DNA of 64,000 nt from Emticicia sp040253585 (GCF_040253585.1 NZ_JBELAU010000010.1:1-64000); one strand, 5' to 3'; numbered from the stretch's first letter, positions 53,308-62,111 are shown. Program-made: numbers and translations. The notes: generated by a model not told the origin, from the sequence alone.

Positions 53308-54717
53308 TTACTTCAACAACCCCATTCCAATCATGGCTACCTCTTCGGCTGAGTTTGAAAGTACTACTACGCCAATTTGGCGTTCTTTATCGAAGCCCAC
53401 AAAAGTTCTGAACCCTCCCGTGCCGCCTGAGTGCTGATAAATTGTATTTCCTTTTCGTTTGGTAATATGCCAGCCTAATCCAACGATATTTTGTTCATTC
53501 TCGAAAGTTATTTTATGGCTTAAATCAATGGCTTCTTGAAGTTGTTTTGGTGCTTTGTTCATGTTTGCCTCCACATATTTTGCCATGTCGTTTGTTGTGG
53601 AGCGAATGCCACCTGCACCCGCCAACATATTTAAGTCCCACGTTGAGGCGGCTTTGCCTTTTTCGTCGTAGCCTTGTGCAAAATTATTTTTGTCAGTAGC
53701 ATCTAAGCTGATTTTTGTATTTTTCAGTTTCAACGGTTTGCAGATTTTTTGCAACAATAATTCTTCGTAAGAAACTTGATTTTGTTGAGCTACGATTGTG
53801 CCGAGCAAACCCACCGCAAAATTTGAATACTCGTAATTTACACCAACTTCTCTGAATGGCTTAAAGGTTTTCAGATAGCTAAACATTCTTCCTGCATCAT
53901 AATTTTGATATGGATTATTGGCATCATCGCCTTTTTTATAAAGATTCATCGGCAAACGAGGAAATCCCGATGAATGATTCGATAGAGTTTTGAGCGTAAT
54001 CGGGACATCCTTAAATTCCATTTTTCTGATAGAATCTGGTAAGTATTTATTGATAGGGTCGTCGAGCGACATTTTGCCTTTTACCACTTCGTCGGCGAGC
54101 AAAATACCTGTAAAAGTTTTACTGATTGAACCAATTTCAAAAAATGTTTTATCGGCATTGGGTAGTTGTTTGTCGTCTTTTTTAATTTCACCGTAGCTGT
54201 AAGTAGTAGTTTTTCCATCTTTTATGAAGGCTACACAAATGCCTGCCGTGTGTTGCATTTGAATATACGGCCTTACCAAGCTATCAACTCGTAAATCGAG
54301 CGGCGTTTTCATTGGATTGTTACTGGCAACTTGATAATCTTTTTTCGGTACTTCACCTTTGTAAGGCTGAAAGAGTAGTGTCGAAATTTTATCGTTTTTA
54401 TCTAATCCGATAAAGAAATTTTGATTTCCTTTTTCAAAAATAGTTTTAAAGTATGCTACTCCATTGGTGGTTTTCTGAAATTCCGAAGTATTCCACTTTC
54501 CGAACTGATTATAAAGCATTGATGATACCTGTACGATTTGAGCTTCGGAAACTTGCTTCTGAAAACTTTCGTTCGTTAGAGCATATAAAGCTTTACCGTT
54601 TTTTTCATTGAAAGTTAGTTCAACTAATTTTCGCACCGAATCTATTCTGGCCGAAACTGCTTGCGAAAAGCTTGTATATGAGCTTATTAGTAGTAAAAGC
54701 GTGAGTAAAGTTCTCAT
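53308..54717 (-). CDS. Secreted serine hydrolase of the beta-lactamase/penicillin-binding class
   Basis: A 469-residue protein with signal peptide (MRTLLTLLLLISSYTSFSQ). Residues up to about 130 form an extra N-terminal domain (NEKNGKALYALTNESFQKQVSE...), of the DUF3887 kind seen before such hydrolases. The beta-lactamase-type core follows with SISKTFTG (SxxK), YEYSNFAVG (YSN) and QHSGGTGGF (HxG). Such proteins are D-amino-peptidases, esterases or beta-lactamase-like; resistance cannot be inferred. Single gene. Confidence 0.87.
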   Translation of the reverse strand: MRTLLTLLLLISSYTSFSQAVSARIDSVRKLVELTFNEKNGKALYALTNESFQKQVSEAQIVQVSSMLYNQFGKWNTSEFQKTTNGVAYFKTIFEKGNQNFFIGLDKNDKISTLLFQPYKGEVPKKDYQVASNNPMKTPLDLRVDSLVRPYIQMQHTAGICVAFIKDGKTTTYSYGEIKKDDKQLPNADKTFFEIGSISKTFTGILLADEVVKGKMSLDDPINKYLPDSIRKMEFKDVPITLKTLSNHSSGFPRLPMNLYKKGDDANNPYQNYDAGRMFSYLKTFKPFREVGVNYEYSNFAVGLLGTIVAQQNQVSYEELLLQKICKPLKLKNTKISLDATDKNNFAQGYDEKGKAASTWDLNMLAGAGGIRSTTNDMAKYVEANMNKAPKQLQEAIDLSHKITFENEQNIVGLGWHITKRKGNTIYQHSGGTGGFRTFVGFDKERQIGVVVLSNSAEEVAMIGMGLLK

Positions 54718-54995
54718 AATATATGGTTTGTTTAATGGTTAAATTTGGGCAAGAATCTCTAAACATAAGCGGCAATTTTGACAGATGGTAAAATAAAATA
54801 ATTTGGTGGTCGAAAAATTAAAAATCATAAACTAAAACCAAATACAACTTTAATAAGTTGATATTCAAAGTCTTTCGATTTTATGCCTTACTTGGCTGCA
54901 TAATTTACTTGGTAGTTTTGCTAAGTTTGGCGTTATTTGTTTTTCAATCCGTGTATCTGATTTTCGGCGAACAGGATGTTCGCACCACAAAAAGC

Positions 54996-55970
54996 ATGTC
55001 ATTAGAAGTTTTTCTGAAAGCAATTCAAACCGAAATTGCCAGTACAAAATACGGCGAAAGTCCCGTTGAACTCTACGAACCCATCGAATACTTGATGTCG
55101 CTCGGTGGAAAAAAAATGCGTCCATTACTCACCGTGATGGCCACTAATATTTTTGTTGATGATTGGCAAAAAGCCGTAAAACCAGCCCTTGGCGTTGAGG
55201 TTTTTCATAATTTTACGCTCATGCACGATGATATTATGGACGCCGCTCCACTTCGTAGAGGAAAGCCAACTGTACACGAAAAATGGGATGCTAACGTGGC
55301 GATTCTTTCGGGTGATGTGATGCTCGTATGTGCGTATGAGTTAATGACAGCCGTTGATGATAAAGTTTTTAAGCACGTAATCAGAAGATTTAATCGCACA
55401 GCGGCCGAAGTTTGTGAAGGGCAGCAATGGGATATGAATTTTGCCACTCGAAATGATGTTACAGAAGAGGAATACATTAATATGATTCGCCTAAAAACAT
55501 CCGTTTTGTTGGGTTTTGCCTTAGAATTAGGCGGTTTGATTGCCGAAGCGGGTGAAGAAGCGACGCAATTACTATATGATTTCGGAACAAACATCGGTAT
55601 TGGCTTTCAGCTAAAAGATGATATTTTGGATGTCTATGGCGACCCTGAGAAATTTGGTAAACAAGTAGGTGGCGATATTATCGAAAATAAGAAAACATGG
55701 CTTTTGCTAAAAGCCCTCGAAATTGGCAAAGGAACTGCCCAAGAAACGGAGCTACAAGCATGGATTGATGCCAAAGAATTTGATAAAGACGAAAAAGTAA
55801 AAGCCGTAAGAGCTATTTATGACGCCTTGAATATCAGACAATTGGCCGAGCAAAAGATGAATGCGTTTTTTGATAAAGGCTTAGCTGATTTAGAAAAACT
55901 CAATGCTTCGGCCGAAAGAAAGCAGCCGCTGATTGAGCTTACCAAACAATTAATAGAAAGAGAATCGTAG
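54996..55970 (+). CDS. Polyprenyl diphosphate synthase (trans-isoprenyl)
   Basis: A 324-residue prenyltransferase that builds long isoprenoid chains for quinones and carrier lipids. First Asp-rich motif DDIMD (with HNFTLMHDDIMDAAPLRRGKPTVH) and second DDILD (GFQLKDDILDVYGDPEKFGKQVGGDI) are both intact. The frame can be read upstream from a TTG at 54858, which would add a hydrophobic N-terminus not usual in the family; the ATG at 54996 gives the standard length. A heptad tract follows its stop codon, then rhomboid. Confidence 0.92.
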   Translation: MSLEVFLKAIQTEIASTKYGESPVELYEPIEYLMSLGGKKMRPLLTVMATNIFVDDWQKAVKPALGVEVFHNFTLMHDDIMDAAPLRRGKPTVHEKWDANVAILSGDVMLVCAYELMTAVDDKVFKHVIRRFNRTAAEVCEGQQWDMNFATRNDVTEEEYINMIRLKTSVLLGFALELGGLIAEAGEEATQLLYDFGTNIGIGFQLKDDILDVYGDPEKFGKQVGGDIIENKKTWLLLKALEIGKGTAQETELQAWIDAKEFDKDEKVKAVRAIYDALNIRQLAEQKMNAFFDKGLADLEKLNASAERKQPLIELTKQLIERES

Positions 55971-56013
55971 GTGCTATTGCACAATTAAGAATGTAGAATG
56001 AAAAATTAAGAAT
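55971..56013 (+). repeat. Heptad tract after the prenyl synthase stop codon
   Basis: GTGCT-ATT-GCAC prefix then in-phase 7-mers (TAAGAAT, GTAGAAT, GAAAAAT, TAAGAAT), beginning the base after the stop codon. Nearly the same as 49626-49672 but on a different strand relative to the gene it follows. Confidence 0.75.
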
Positions 56014-56057
56014 GATTTCAAGTGTTTTCTTCACATTCTCAAATATAAATTAACCAC

Positions 56058-56693
56058 ATGGAACAACTGACCGCAAATTTATTAATTATCATCGTTACGG
56101 TAGGTGTGAGTCTTTATGCCTTAGGTAACCCAACTATGCTCTATAGTTGGATGATGAACCCCAAAGCCATTGACCGTAACCGTGAATATCACCGTTTTGT
56201 AACTTCGGGTTTTGTTCATGCCGATTTTATGCACTTGTTTTTCAATATGTTTACCTTATATAGTTTTGGTGATTTTATTGAGCAGGTTTTCATCCAAAAG
56301 TTTGATAATGACCCTCGTCTTGGTTCGGTAGCTTATGTAATCTTTTATGTAGTTGCAATTGTAGTATCTGACTTATCGACATTTTTTAAGCATCGTAAAG
56401 ACGGAAACTATAATTCACTCGGAGCATCAGGAGCGGTTTCTGCCGTAATTTTTGGGGCGATTTTATTCATTCCTACGGCAAAACTGGCGGTGTTTTTTAT
56501 TCCGATGCCTGCGTTTATTTTTGCTATTCTGTATTTGGCTTTTACCTACTACGAAATGCAGCGGGGCAATGGCTACATCAACCATTCGGCTCACTGGTGG
56601 GGAGCGATTTTTGGCGTGGTTGTGATGATTGCAATGTACCCAGAAGTGGTGCCGAGTTTTATTAATCAAATTGCAAATTGGCGACCGTTTTGA
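56058..56693 (+). CDS. Rhomboid family intramembrane protease
   Basis: A 211-residue membrane serine protease. Conserved HADFMHLFFNMFTLY (with the family's HxxxN), the active-site GASGAVSA (catalytic Ser) and the partner histidine in NHSAHWWGAIFGV are all present, with about six hydrophobic segments. It would cut within the membrane; the substrate is unknown. It lies between the prenyl synthase and the LytTR regulator, all on the plus strand. Confidence 0.9.
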   Translation: MEQLTANLLIIIVTVGVSLYALGNPTMLYSWMMNPKAIDRNREYHRFVTSGFVHADFMHLFFNMFTLYSFGDFIEQVFIQKFDNDPRLGSVAYVIFYVVAIVVSDLSTFFKHRKDGNYNSLGASGAVSAVIFGAILFIPTAKLAVFFIPMPAFIFAILYLAFTYYEMQRGNGYINHSAHWWGAIFGVVVMIAMYPEVVPSFINQIANWRPF

Positions 56694-56766
56694 CTAGTGA
56701 TTAGTTATTTTTTACTCGTAATTAGCTTTGCAAGACACTTACAGACAGTGTTTTACTCAATCTTAC

Positions 56767-56794
56767 CATCTTGTAAATCTTTCAAATCGTGCTA
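56767..56794 (+). repeat. 28-bp repeat at the LytTR start, also at 63045
   Basis: Begins CATCTTGTAAATCTTT and continues through AATCGTGCTA; 25 of 28 bases equal 63045-63072. The GTG start codon of the LytTR gene is inside it. Confidence 0.6.
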
Positions 56795-57643
56795 AAAATC
56801 CTTCAACAGCCTTACCCTTTTGGCGAGAAATCAAATTTTCGATTGCTTATTCAAAGCATTGGAGAAGGTACTTTTATTGCCTTATTTTTAATACTTTTTC
56901 AACCCTTCGGACTTACCGAATGGCATGACCCCAACAAAAACTGGTATTTGGCTGGTTATGGCCTTGTTACAACTTTGTGCGGAATAATTTTGAGGTTTAT
57001 TATTTTCAAAACTTTTCCCAAATACCACAACGAATCTTCTTGGAATATTGGTAAAGAGATTTTATCAATTCTATTGCTCATTCTAATGGTTGCTTTTGGC
57101 AATGTGCTTTTGAGTAAAATTGCATTTAACCTAAGTATTAGCTTTGGCAGTTTTTTGTGGATGTTGGTAGGTGTCATGATTATTGGTATTTTCCCTGCCA
57201 CCTTTGGTGTGATGCTCAATTATATTGTTCAGCTTAAAAAATACAACCAACCCATTGTTGTGCAGCATCATAGTGTTTCGGAACCTTCCAACGAATCTGT
57301 TTCTGAAAAAACACTGAAATTAATTGCTGAAAATGAAAAAGATTCGATAGAGTTAAGTACCGATTCGCTCTATTTTATTGAATCGTCTGATAATTATTCA
57401 ACCATATATTACGAAAAGCAAGGCAAACTCCAAAAAGAGCTTCTTCGTAGTAGCCTTACTCGCCTCGAAAGTCAAATACCTTCCGAAAACATCGTGCGTT
57501 GCCATCGTTCATTCATTGTCAATCTCGATAAAGTCGAGAAAGTAACGGGCAATGCTCAAGGCTACAAACTTCACCTCGAAGCCCCCGAACTGCTTGTACC
57601 CGTTGCTCGGAAATACACAGAAGTTGTTGAGCGTTTAAGATAA
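56789..57643 (+). CDS. Membrane-bound LytTR-type DNA-binding regulator
   Basis: A 284-residue regulator. Four predicted transmembrane segments (about 27-43, 53-74, 89-110, 122-148) are followed by a linker and a C-terminal LytTR DNA-binding domain (about 186-284) with the family pattern YFIESSDNYSTIYY, SLTRLESQIPSENIVRCHRSFIVN, and LLVPVARKYTEVV. No receiver domain is present, so it is not an ordinary response regulator; the membrane part would sense a signal directly. The first codon appears to be GTG. The promoters of the DUF2141 gene (57815) and of the DUF2306 gene (60304) share a repeat array that would be a natural target. Confidence 0.88.
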   Translation: MLKILQQPYPFGEKSNFRLLIQSIGEGTFIALFLILFQPFGLTEWHDPNKNWYLAGYGLVTTLCGIILRFIIFKTFPKYHNESSWNIGKEILSILLLILMVAFGNVLLSKIAFNLSISFGSFLWMLVGVMIIGIFPATFGVMLNYIVQLKKYNQPIVVQHHSVSEPSNESVSEKTLKLIAENEKDSIELSTDSLYFIESSDNYSTIYYEKQGKLQKELLRSSLTRLESQIPSENIVRCHRSFIVNLDKVEKVTGNAQGYKLHLEAPELLVPVARKYTEVVERLR

Positions 57644-57676
57644 ATTCACAGAAAAACTTTACGATTATCCCACACT

Positions 57677-57740
57677 TTTGTCATTCTCCCCTTCGTTTTG
57701 TCAAACTTCCCAAAGGTTTGATAATTAGCCCTTTCATTTG
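57677..57740 (+). repeat. TTTG-led 20-bp tandem repeat array at the DUF2141 promoter
   Basis: TTTG occurs at 57677, 57697, 57717 and 57737, each exactly 20 bases apart, followed by TCAWWCTYCCC in units 1-2 and ATAATTAGCCCTTT in unit 3. The fourth TTTG is the -33 box of the promoter. Confidence 0.8.
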
Positions 57741-57769
57741 TTTTCAAAGTAGTATTTGCTCTACATTTG
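57737..57769 (+). promoter_or_regulatory. Promoter of the DUF2141 gene
   Basis: TTTG (57737-57740), a spacer of 21 bases, and TACATTTG (57762-57769), the Bacteroidota TTTG/TAnnTTTG pattern. The start codon is 45 bases further on. Confidence 0.75.
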
Positions 57770-57814
57770 TACCATTCAAAAGCACAAATAGTTAAACACA
57801 AAACAATAATCAAA

Positions 57815-58249
57815 ATGAAAACGCTTGTAAAAATAATCATCCTAATGGCAATTTTTGCATTTACTTCAACTATCACTTTTGCTCAAAACAAATACAGTGT
57901 AACGGTTACGATAAAAGGCATTCAGCAACGAACAGGAAAAATTTTAGCAACGATTTCGAACGATGCTAATAGTTTTCCGCAGAGCGGAGGAATAAAATCG
58001 GCTACGGCCGAAGTAACTAAGGAGGGAGAAATTACCCTAAAATTTGAAGGAATGTTGGAAGGCAAATATGCCATTGTTTTATACCAAGATTTAAACGGCG
58101 ATAACAAACTTGATATGAACGGGCAAATGCCAGCCGAACCGTTTGGTTTTTCAAATGTAACGATGCTGATGGGGCCACCAAACTTCGAGCAATGTGCCTT
58201 CGATTTGAATGAAAACAAAGCAATCAATATTTCATTGATGAGTTTTTAA
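57815..58249 (+). CDS. DUF2141 domain protein, secreted
   Basis: A 144-residue secreted protein (signal peptide with TITFAQ). The body has the DUF2141 features VTIKGIQQRTGKILATISND and LEGKYAIVLYQDLNGDNKLD (a calcium-binding-like DxNxD loop) and the C-terminal NFEQCAFDLNENKAINI. DUF2141 proteins are small beta-sandwich envelope proteins of unknown function. The in-frame upstream codon 57767 lies in the promoter, so ATG 57815 is used. It has its own regulated promoter and a terminator, so it is a single gene. Confidence 0.85.
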   Translation: MKTLVKIIILMAIFAFTSTITFAQNKYSVTVTIKGIQQRTGKILATISNDANSFPQSGGIKSATAEVTKEGEITLKFEGMLEGKYAIVLYQDLNGDNKLDMNGQMPAEPFGFSNVTMLMGPPNFEQCAFDLNENKAINISLMSF

Positions 58250-58270
58250 TAAAATCTTGACCAACCTTTA

Positions 58271-58316
58271 GCCCCGAATTCGCATCTTGTCAGAAAGGCC
58301 AATTCGGGGCGTTTTT
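58271..58316 (+). terminator. Terminator of the DUF2141 gene
   Basis: GCCCCGAATT pairs with AATTCGGGGC, then GTTTTTG. Confidence 0.85.
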
Positions 58317-58351
58317 GTGCTTATAATTTTATCCAACCATAAAAATATCTA

Positions 58352-59152
58352 ATGAAAAAAATCCTCCTTCTGCTTTTTTTAAGCCAATTGAGTTTCGGGC
58401 AGTCCAAAATCCGAACTTTCTTGAATGAACGAAAAGAAAAAAAACGACAACGCTGGGCAACCGAACATGTTTATCGCATTTCGGGGCTTGCATTGGCTTC
58501 GCAAAATTTCCAACAACAAGTTTTTTCGCAAAATCAATTTTCGGGAGTCGGTATCGGTCTTTTCAGTAATAGCCTAATAGACAGACCCAAAAACCAACGG
58601 GGTTTTGAAAATTCGCTCAACTTAATTCCTTCCCTACAGTCGGTCAATAGTCTATCATCTTCCTATTCGGCAACTGCCGTTGTGGGTTATTATTTTTTGA
58701 AAAAAATCAACCAAAATTTAGCGGTAGGTGGGGCGGCTAATGCCTTAATTGGTGGCCGATTCAATGGAAGTTATGATAATAATGCCATTTCGACCGAAGC
58801 CGTCATAGAGTTGGCACCAAAGATGCGTTATGCAAAAGATTTTAAGTTTCTGAAAAAAGATTATTCTTTCAACTATACGCTTTCAGCGGCGGTGGTAGGT
58901 TTAGGTTTATGGACGCCGAATTATACCTCAAACTTTACGGATATTGGTCGAGGCTTGCTTTTTCCTAATAAATACAACCATTTGGATAGTCGATTGATGT
59001 TGCAATTGCCTGCTCGTAAGCGTTTTACGAATATTCGACCAACGATTGGCTATGGCTGGAATGCCTATATTCTGAATGCAAATGCCGAAGATAAAATCAT
59101 TAACGCTACGCATTCTATCTACTTAATTGCCAACTTCAAACAACGCAAATAA
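58352..59152 (+). CDS. Putative outer-membrane protein of unknown function
   Basis: A 266-residue protein with signal peptide (MKKILLLLFLSQLSFGQS). The body has repeated beta-strand-like stretches with glycines and aromatics (GVGIGLFSNSL, AVVGYYFLKKI, RPTIGYGWNAYILNA, IYLIANF) suggesting a beta-barrel; the strongly basic segment NERKEKKRQRWA near the N-terminus is odd. It precedes the S41 protease gene by two bases and is probably co-transcribed with it. Function unknown. Confidence 0.65.
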   Translation: MKKILLLLFLSQLSFGQSKIRTFLNERKEKKRQRWATEHVYRISGLALASQNFQQQVFSQNQFSGVGIGLFSNSLIDRPKNQRGFENSLNLIPSLQSVNSLSSSYSATAVVGYYFLKKINQNLAVGGAANALIGGRFNGSYDNNAISTEAVIELAPKMRYAKDFKFLKKDYSFNYTLSAAVVGLGLWTPNYTSNFTDIGRGLLFPNKYNHLDSRLMLQLPARKRFTNIRPTIGYGWNAYILNANAEDKIINATHSIYLIANFKQRK

Positions 59153-59154
59153 TT

Positions 59155-60156
59155 ATGAAACGATACCTCCCATTTTTATTTATATGCCTGATGTCGTGCG
59201 AACAAGCATTTATGAAACCCACGCCCGATACCACACCAAAAGCAGTTTTCGACCAAGTATGGAATTTTGTCAATGAAAAGTTTTCATTTTTTGAATACAA
59301 AAACATTGATTGGGATAAATCCTATAAAACATATAGTGCAAAAGTAAACGATTCAATGACCGAAGAAGAACTTTTCAAGGTTTGCTATGATATGTTGTAT
59401 GAATTGAAAGATGAACATACGAATCTGAAATCGAGGTTTAATGTATCTCATAGTCCCGAAGTTTTTTTAGATTATCCAACTAATTTTTTTGGAGATTTGC
59501 TGAACCGAAATTATTTCAAAGGACGCTTACAGCCAATTGATGACGCTTTCTATTTCTACGATTTTGGCGATGTAGTCTATTTCCTTTACCCATCTTTTAG
59601 CGATAACATCAGCGACTATGCCCTTGACTATGTGATTGACAAAGCAAAAGATAAAAAAGGAATTATCATTGACGTAAGAGACAACGGTGGCGGAGCAATC
59701 GGAAATATTGATATGCTAACCTCACGTTTTATTAATGAAGAAACCTCGATGGGCATCGAACGTCATAAATCGGGTAAAGGCAAAAATGATTTTAAAGAAG
59801 AAAAAATAAGTGTTAGCCCGAGTAGTTCAAGCAAAAAATATCTTGGAAAACCCATCGTGATTCTTACGAGCCGAGGGTGTTATAGTGCTACCAATCGTTT
59901 TGCGGCTTACATGAAAGGTTTGCCAAACGTAACGCTCGTAGGTGGTGTAACGGGTGGCGGTGGCGGACTGCCAACAGCAACCGAACTAAGCAATGGCTGG
60001 ATTCTCAGGGTCTCTGGTTCACAATTTATCGACCGCCGAGGCGATAATATCGAAAGTGGCGTTCAGCCCGATATAAAAATTGATATTCTAAAAACTGATA
60101 TTGATAAAGGAAAAGACACAATTCTCGAAAAAGCATTGAGCTTGATTCGGAAATAA
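59155..60156 (+). CDS. S41 family C-terminal-processing-type serine protease, lipoprotein
   Basis: A 333-residue lipoprotein (LMSC lipobox, Cys15). The S41 core is present: IIIDVRDNGGGAIGN near residue 172 (substrate-binding), TSRGCYSATNRFA with the nucleophile-position Ser244, and Lys254 in AAYMKG downstream. Sequence around Ser is TSxxxxSATxRF instead of the usual TSxxxxSAxExF, so activity should be checked. A PDZ domain is not obvious. It follows the putative outer-membrane protein gene by two bases; the two may work together. Confidence 0.82.
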   Translation: MKRYLPFLFICLMSCEQAFMKPTPDTTPKAVFDQVWNFVNEKFSFFEYKNIDWDKSYKTYSAKVNDSMTEEELFKVCYDMLYELKDEHTNLKSRFNVSHSPEVFLDYPTNFFGDLLNRNYFKGRLQPIDDAFYFYDFGDVVYFLYPSFSDNISDYALDYVIDKAKDKKGIIIDVRDNGGGAIGNIDMLTSRFINEETSMGIERHKSGKGKNDFKEEKISVSPSSSSKKYLGKPIVILTSRGCYSATNRFAAYMKGLPNVTLVGGVTGGGGGLPTATELSNGWILRVSGSQFIDRRGDNIESGVQPDIKIDILKTDIDKGKDTILEKALSLIRK

Positions 60157-60176
60157 CTTCCCATTCGTCCCAAAAG

Positions 60177-60240
60177 TTTGACAAACCTCCCGTGGGTTTG
60201 TCAAACTTCCCAACTGTTTGATAATCAGCCCTTTAATTTG
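60177..60240 (+). repeat. TTTG-led 20-bp tandem repeat array at the DUF2306 promoter
   Basis: TTTG at 60177, 60197, 60217 and 60237, again exactly 20 apart. Units read TTTGACAAACCTCCC, TTTGTCAAACTTCCC, TTTGATAATCAGCCCTTT, mirroring the array at 57677 including the distinct third unit. Confidence 0.82.
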
Positions 60241-60268
60241 CACACTTTTGAGCCGCCATCTACCTTTG
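60237..60268 (+). promoter_or_regulatory. Promoter of the DUF2306 gene
   Basis: TTTG (60237-60240), 20-base spacer, TACCTTTG (60261-60268). The fourth repeat unit is again the -33 box. Confidence 0.75.
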
Positions 60269-60303
60269 TGTCATTCAAATAACACAAAAAAATAATAAGT
60301 AAA

Positions 60304-61059
60304 ATGGAAACGCTCATCTATAAATCTTCAATCGCAGTTCATGTTTTGTGTGGTATTTTATCCTTGATAGCTGGTTTGGTAGCCATGATTGCCAACAAAG
60401 GCGGAAAAGCACATAACCGTGCTGGTGTAGTATTCTACTGGTCGATGTTCTTGATTTTCGTTACGACCACTATCTTTTTTATTCTATATCCAACCAATCT
60501 AAAATATCAGTTTTTCTTAGGAATTGGTATCGTAAGTTTTTATCCAAATTGGTCAGGCAAAAGAATGTTGGCCATGAAAAAAGGCTTTAATCCAACTTTG
60601 GTAGATAAAATCGGTGCGTGGTTGATTGGCTTTTCGGGTGCGTGTATGTTGGCTTATGGAACATTTTTGACCTTAAATCCTTCTAAAGAATTTGGTGGTT
60701 TGAATATTCTGTTCTTCATCTTCGGAACAGTAAGTTTATCAAATGCTTACGGAGATTTAAAGTTCTATTTAGGTTATGTAAAAGCCGAAAAAATGCACTG
60801 GTTTTTTGCCCACGCTGGCAAAATGATGGGAGCATACACGGCAGCAATCACAGCTTTTTGTGTAAATATCGTACCAAGATTTTTGCCTGAAAATACCCCA
60901 AGTTTTGTATTCCTTCTTACTTGGACAGCCCCAGGTATTATACTCGGAATTCTTTCTGCTCGCATTATCAAAAAATATAAAATAAAATTCAAAATCGCTG
61001 AAAAACCAAGCCTTTCCGCTAAAATCAAACAACTTTTTTCTAAAAAACAATTAGCATAA
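60304..61059 (+). CDS. DUF2306 family membrane protein
   Basis: A 251-residue protein with about seven hydrophobic segments and a conserved histidine pattern (VHVLCGILSLIAGLVAMIANKGGKAHNRAG, and ...MHWFFAHAGKMMGAY), as in DUF2306 proteins, which are distantly related to haem-containing or ferric-reductase-like membrane proteins. A basic C-terminus (KIKQLFSKKQLA) faces the cytoplasm. It shares its promoter layout with the DUF2141 gene. Function unknown. Confidence 0.8.
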   Translation: METLIYKSSIAVHVLCGILSLIAGLVAMIANKGGKAHNRAGVVFYWSMFLIFVTTTIFFILYPTNLKYQFFLGIGIVSFYPNWSGKRMLAMKKGFNPTLVDKIGAWLIGFSGACMLAYGTFLTLNPSKEFGGLNILFFIFGTVSLSNAYGDLKFYLGYVKAEKMHWFFAHAGKMMGAYTAAITAFCVNIVPRFLPENTPSFVFLLTWTAPGIILGILSARIIKKYKIKFKIAEKPSLSAKIKQLFSKKQLA

Positions 61060-61132
61060 TTTTTTGTGGTAACCGTGGCACGCTGTGTGTGTAACAGCTA
61101 AAGTTTCGTTCGTTGATTCCGCAAAAATCAGA

Positions 61133-61163
61133 TTGTCCACCAACATAATCCATCGTAATTTTG
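61133..61163 (+). promoter_or_regulatory. Promoter of the Ada-like gene
   Basis: TTG (61133-61135), 20-base spacer, TAATTTTG (61156-61163). The start codon follows 75 bases downstream. Confidence 0.55.
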
Positions 61164-61237
61164 AAGAAAGATTCAAGAAGAGTAGAGCAAAATTCTATTT
61201 TGCTTAATCATAGAAAAGTCTAAATCAAAAAAATAAG

Positions 61238-62086
61238 ATGGAAATAGCTGATAACCAAGAATATATAGATTACAATCGCATAGAAAAAGCGATTCTATTC
61301 ATTGAAGAAAACTTCCAAAACCAACCAAGTGTAAAAGAAATTGCCGACCATGTAGCACTTTCGGAGTTTCATTTTAATCGTCTTTTCTCGAAATGGGCTG
61401 GCACAAGTCCACAGCGTTTTATGCGATTCTTAACCAAAGAATTTGCCAAAGAAAAACTCGCCGAAAGTAGTAATTTATTGGAAGCAACCTTCGAGTCAGG
61501 TTTGTCAAGTTCGAGCCGATTACATGATTTATTTGTGAGTTACGAAGCCATGACTCCCGCCGAATTTAAAGCAAAAGGGCAGGGATTAACAGTTCATTAC
61601 GGAATCCATGAAACACCTTTTGGCGAATGCCTAATTGCCATCACTGACCGAGGAATTACCGATTTTAGATTTCTCGAAGAGTCGTCTAAAGATTTGACAA
61701 TAAAAGAATTACAACAAGATTTTGAAAAAGCTAAACTCATTTTTGATAATAACTTCACGAAGCCATTTATCGAACAAATTTTCCATGAAACCACCAACAC
61801 AAGCGAACCGCTCACGCTTTTGTTGCGAGGCACAAATTTTCAGATAAAAGTCTGGGAAGCCCTCTTGAAAATTCCATTTGGACAAATGGTTAGCTACGAA
61901 ACCATTGCCAACGCCATCGGCAAACCCACTGCCCAACGAGCCGTCGGAACGGCCATCGGAAGCAATCGACTGGGCTATATTATCCCGTGCCACCGAGTGC
62001 TGCAAAAAGTAGGAGGAATTGGCGGCTACCGCTGGGGAACAACTCGTAAAAAAGCAATTTTAGGCTGGGAAATGGCAAAGGTGTAG
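61238..62086 (+). CDS. Ada-like AraC/O6-methylguanine-DNA methyltransferase fusion
   Basis: A 282-residue fusion. Residues 13-112 form an AraC-type double HTH (SVKEIADHVALSEFHFNRLFSKWAGTSPQRFMRF). Residues 160-282 form an O6-alkylguanine-DNA alkyltransferase: the alkyl-acceptor Cys251 in IIPCHRV, RAVGTAIGSNR and GGYRWGTTRK are intact. The N-terminal zinc-binding Ada domain with its methyl-phosphotriester cysteine is absent. It probably repairs alkylated guanine and may regulate its own or nearby genes. A long inverted repeat lies downstream and a 2OG-Fe(II) oxygenase gene converges on it. Confidence 0.93.
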   Translation: MEIADNQEYIDYNRIEKAILFIEENFQNQPSVKEIADHVALSEFHFNRLFSKWAGTSPQRFMRFLTKEFAKEKLAESSNLLEATFESGLSSSSRLHDLFVSYEAMTPAEFKAKGQGLTVHYGIHETPFGECLIAITDRGITDFRFLEESSKDLTIKELQQDFEKAKLIFDNNFTKPFIEQIFHETTNTSEPLTLLLRGTNFQIKVWEALLKIPFGQMVSYETIANAIGKPTAQRAVGTAIGSNRLGYIIPCHRVLQKVGGIGGYRWGTTRKKAILGWEMAKV

Positions 62087-62111
62087 CACGATTTTCTAAA
62101 TTGTGCTTTTA
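62085..62111 (+). terminator. Terminator of the Ada-like gene
   Basis: AGCACGATTT pairs with AAATTGTGCT (one G-T pair) around a TCT loop, followed by TTTT. Confidence 0.7.

Noticed and set aside
53308..54717. Calling the serine hydrolase a beta-lactamase resistance gene
   Set aside because: SxxK/YSN/HxG motifs are shared by peptidases and esterases; an extra N-terminal domain argues against a dedicated beta-lactamase.
57677..57740. CRISPR reading of the 20-bp TTTG arrays
   Set aside because: Units are adjacent without unique spacers, only partly conserved, and overlap a promoter.
61060..61237. Small RNA in the spacer after the DUF2306 gene
   Set aside because: Only a promoter for the next gene is visible; no strong hairpin or repeated sequence.
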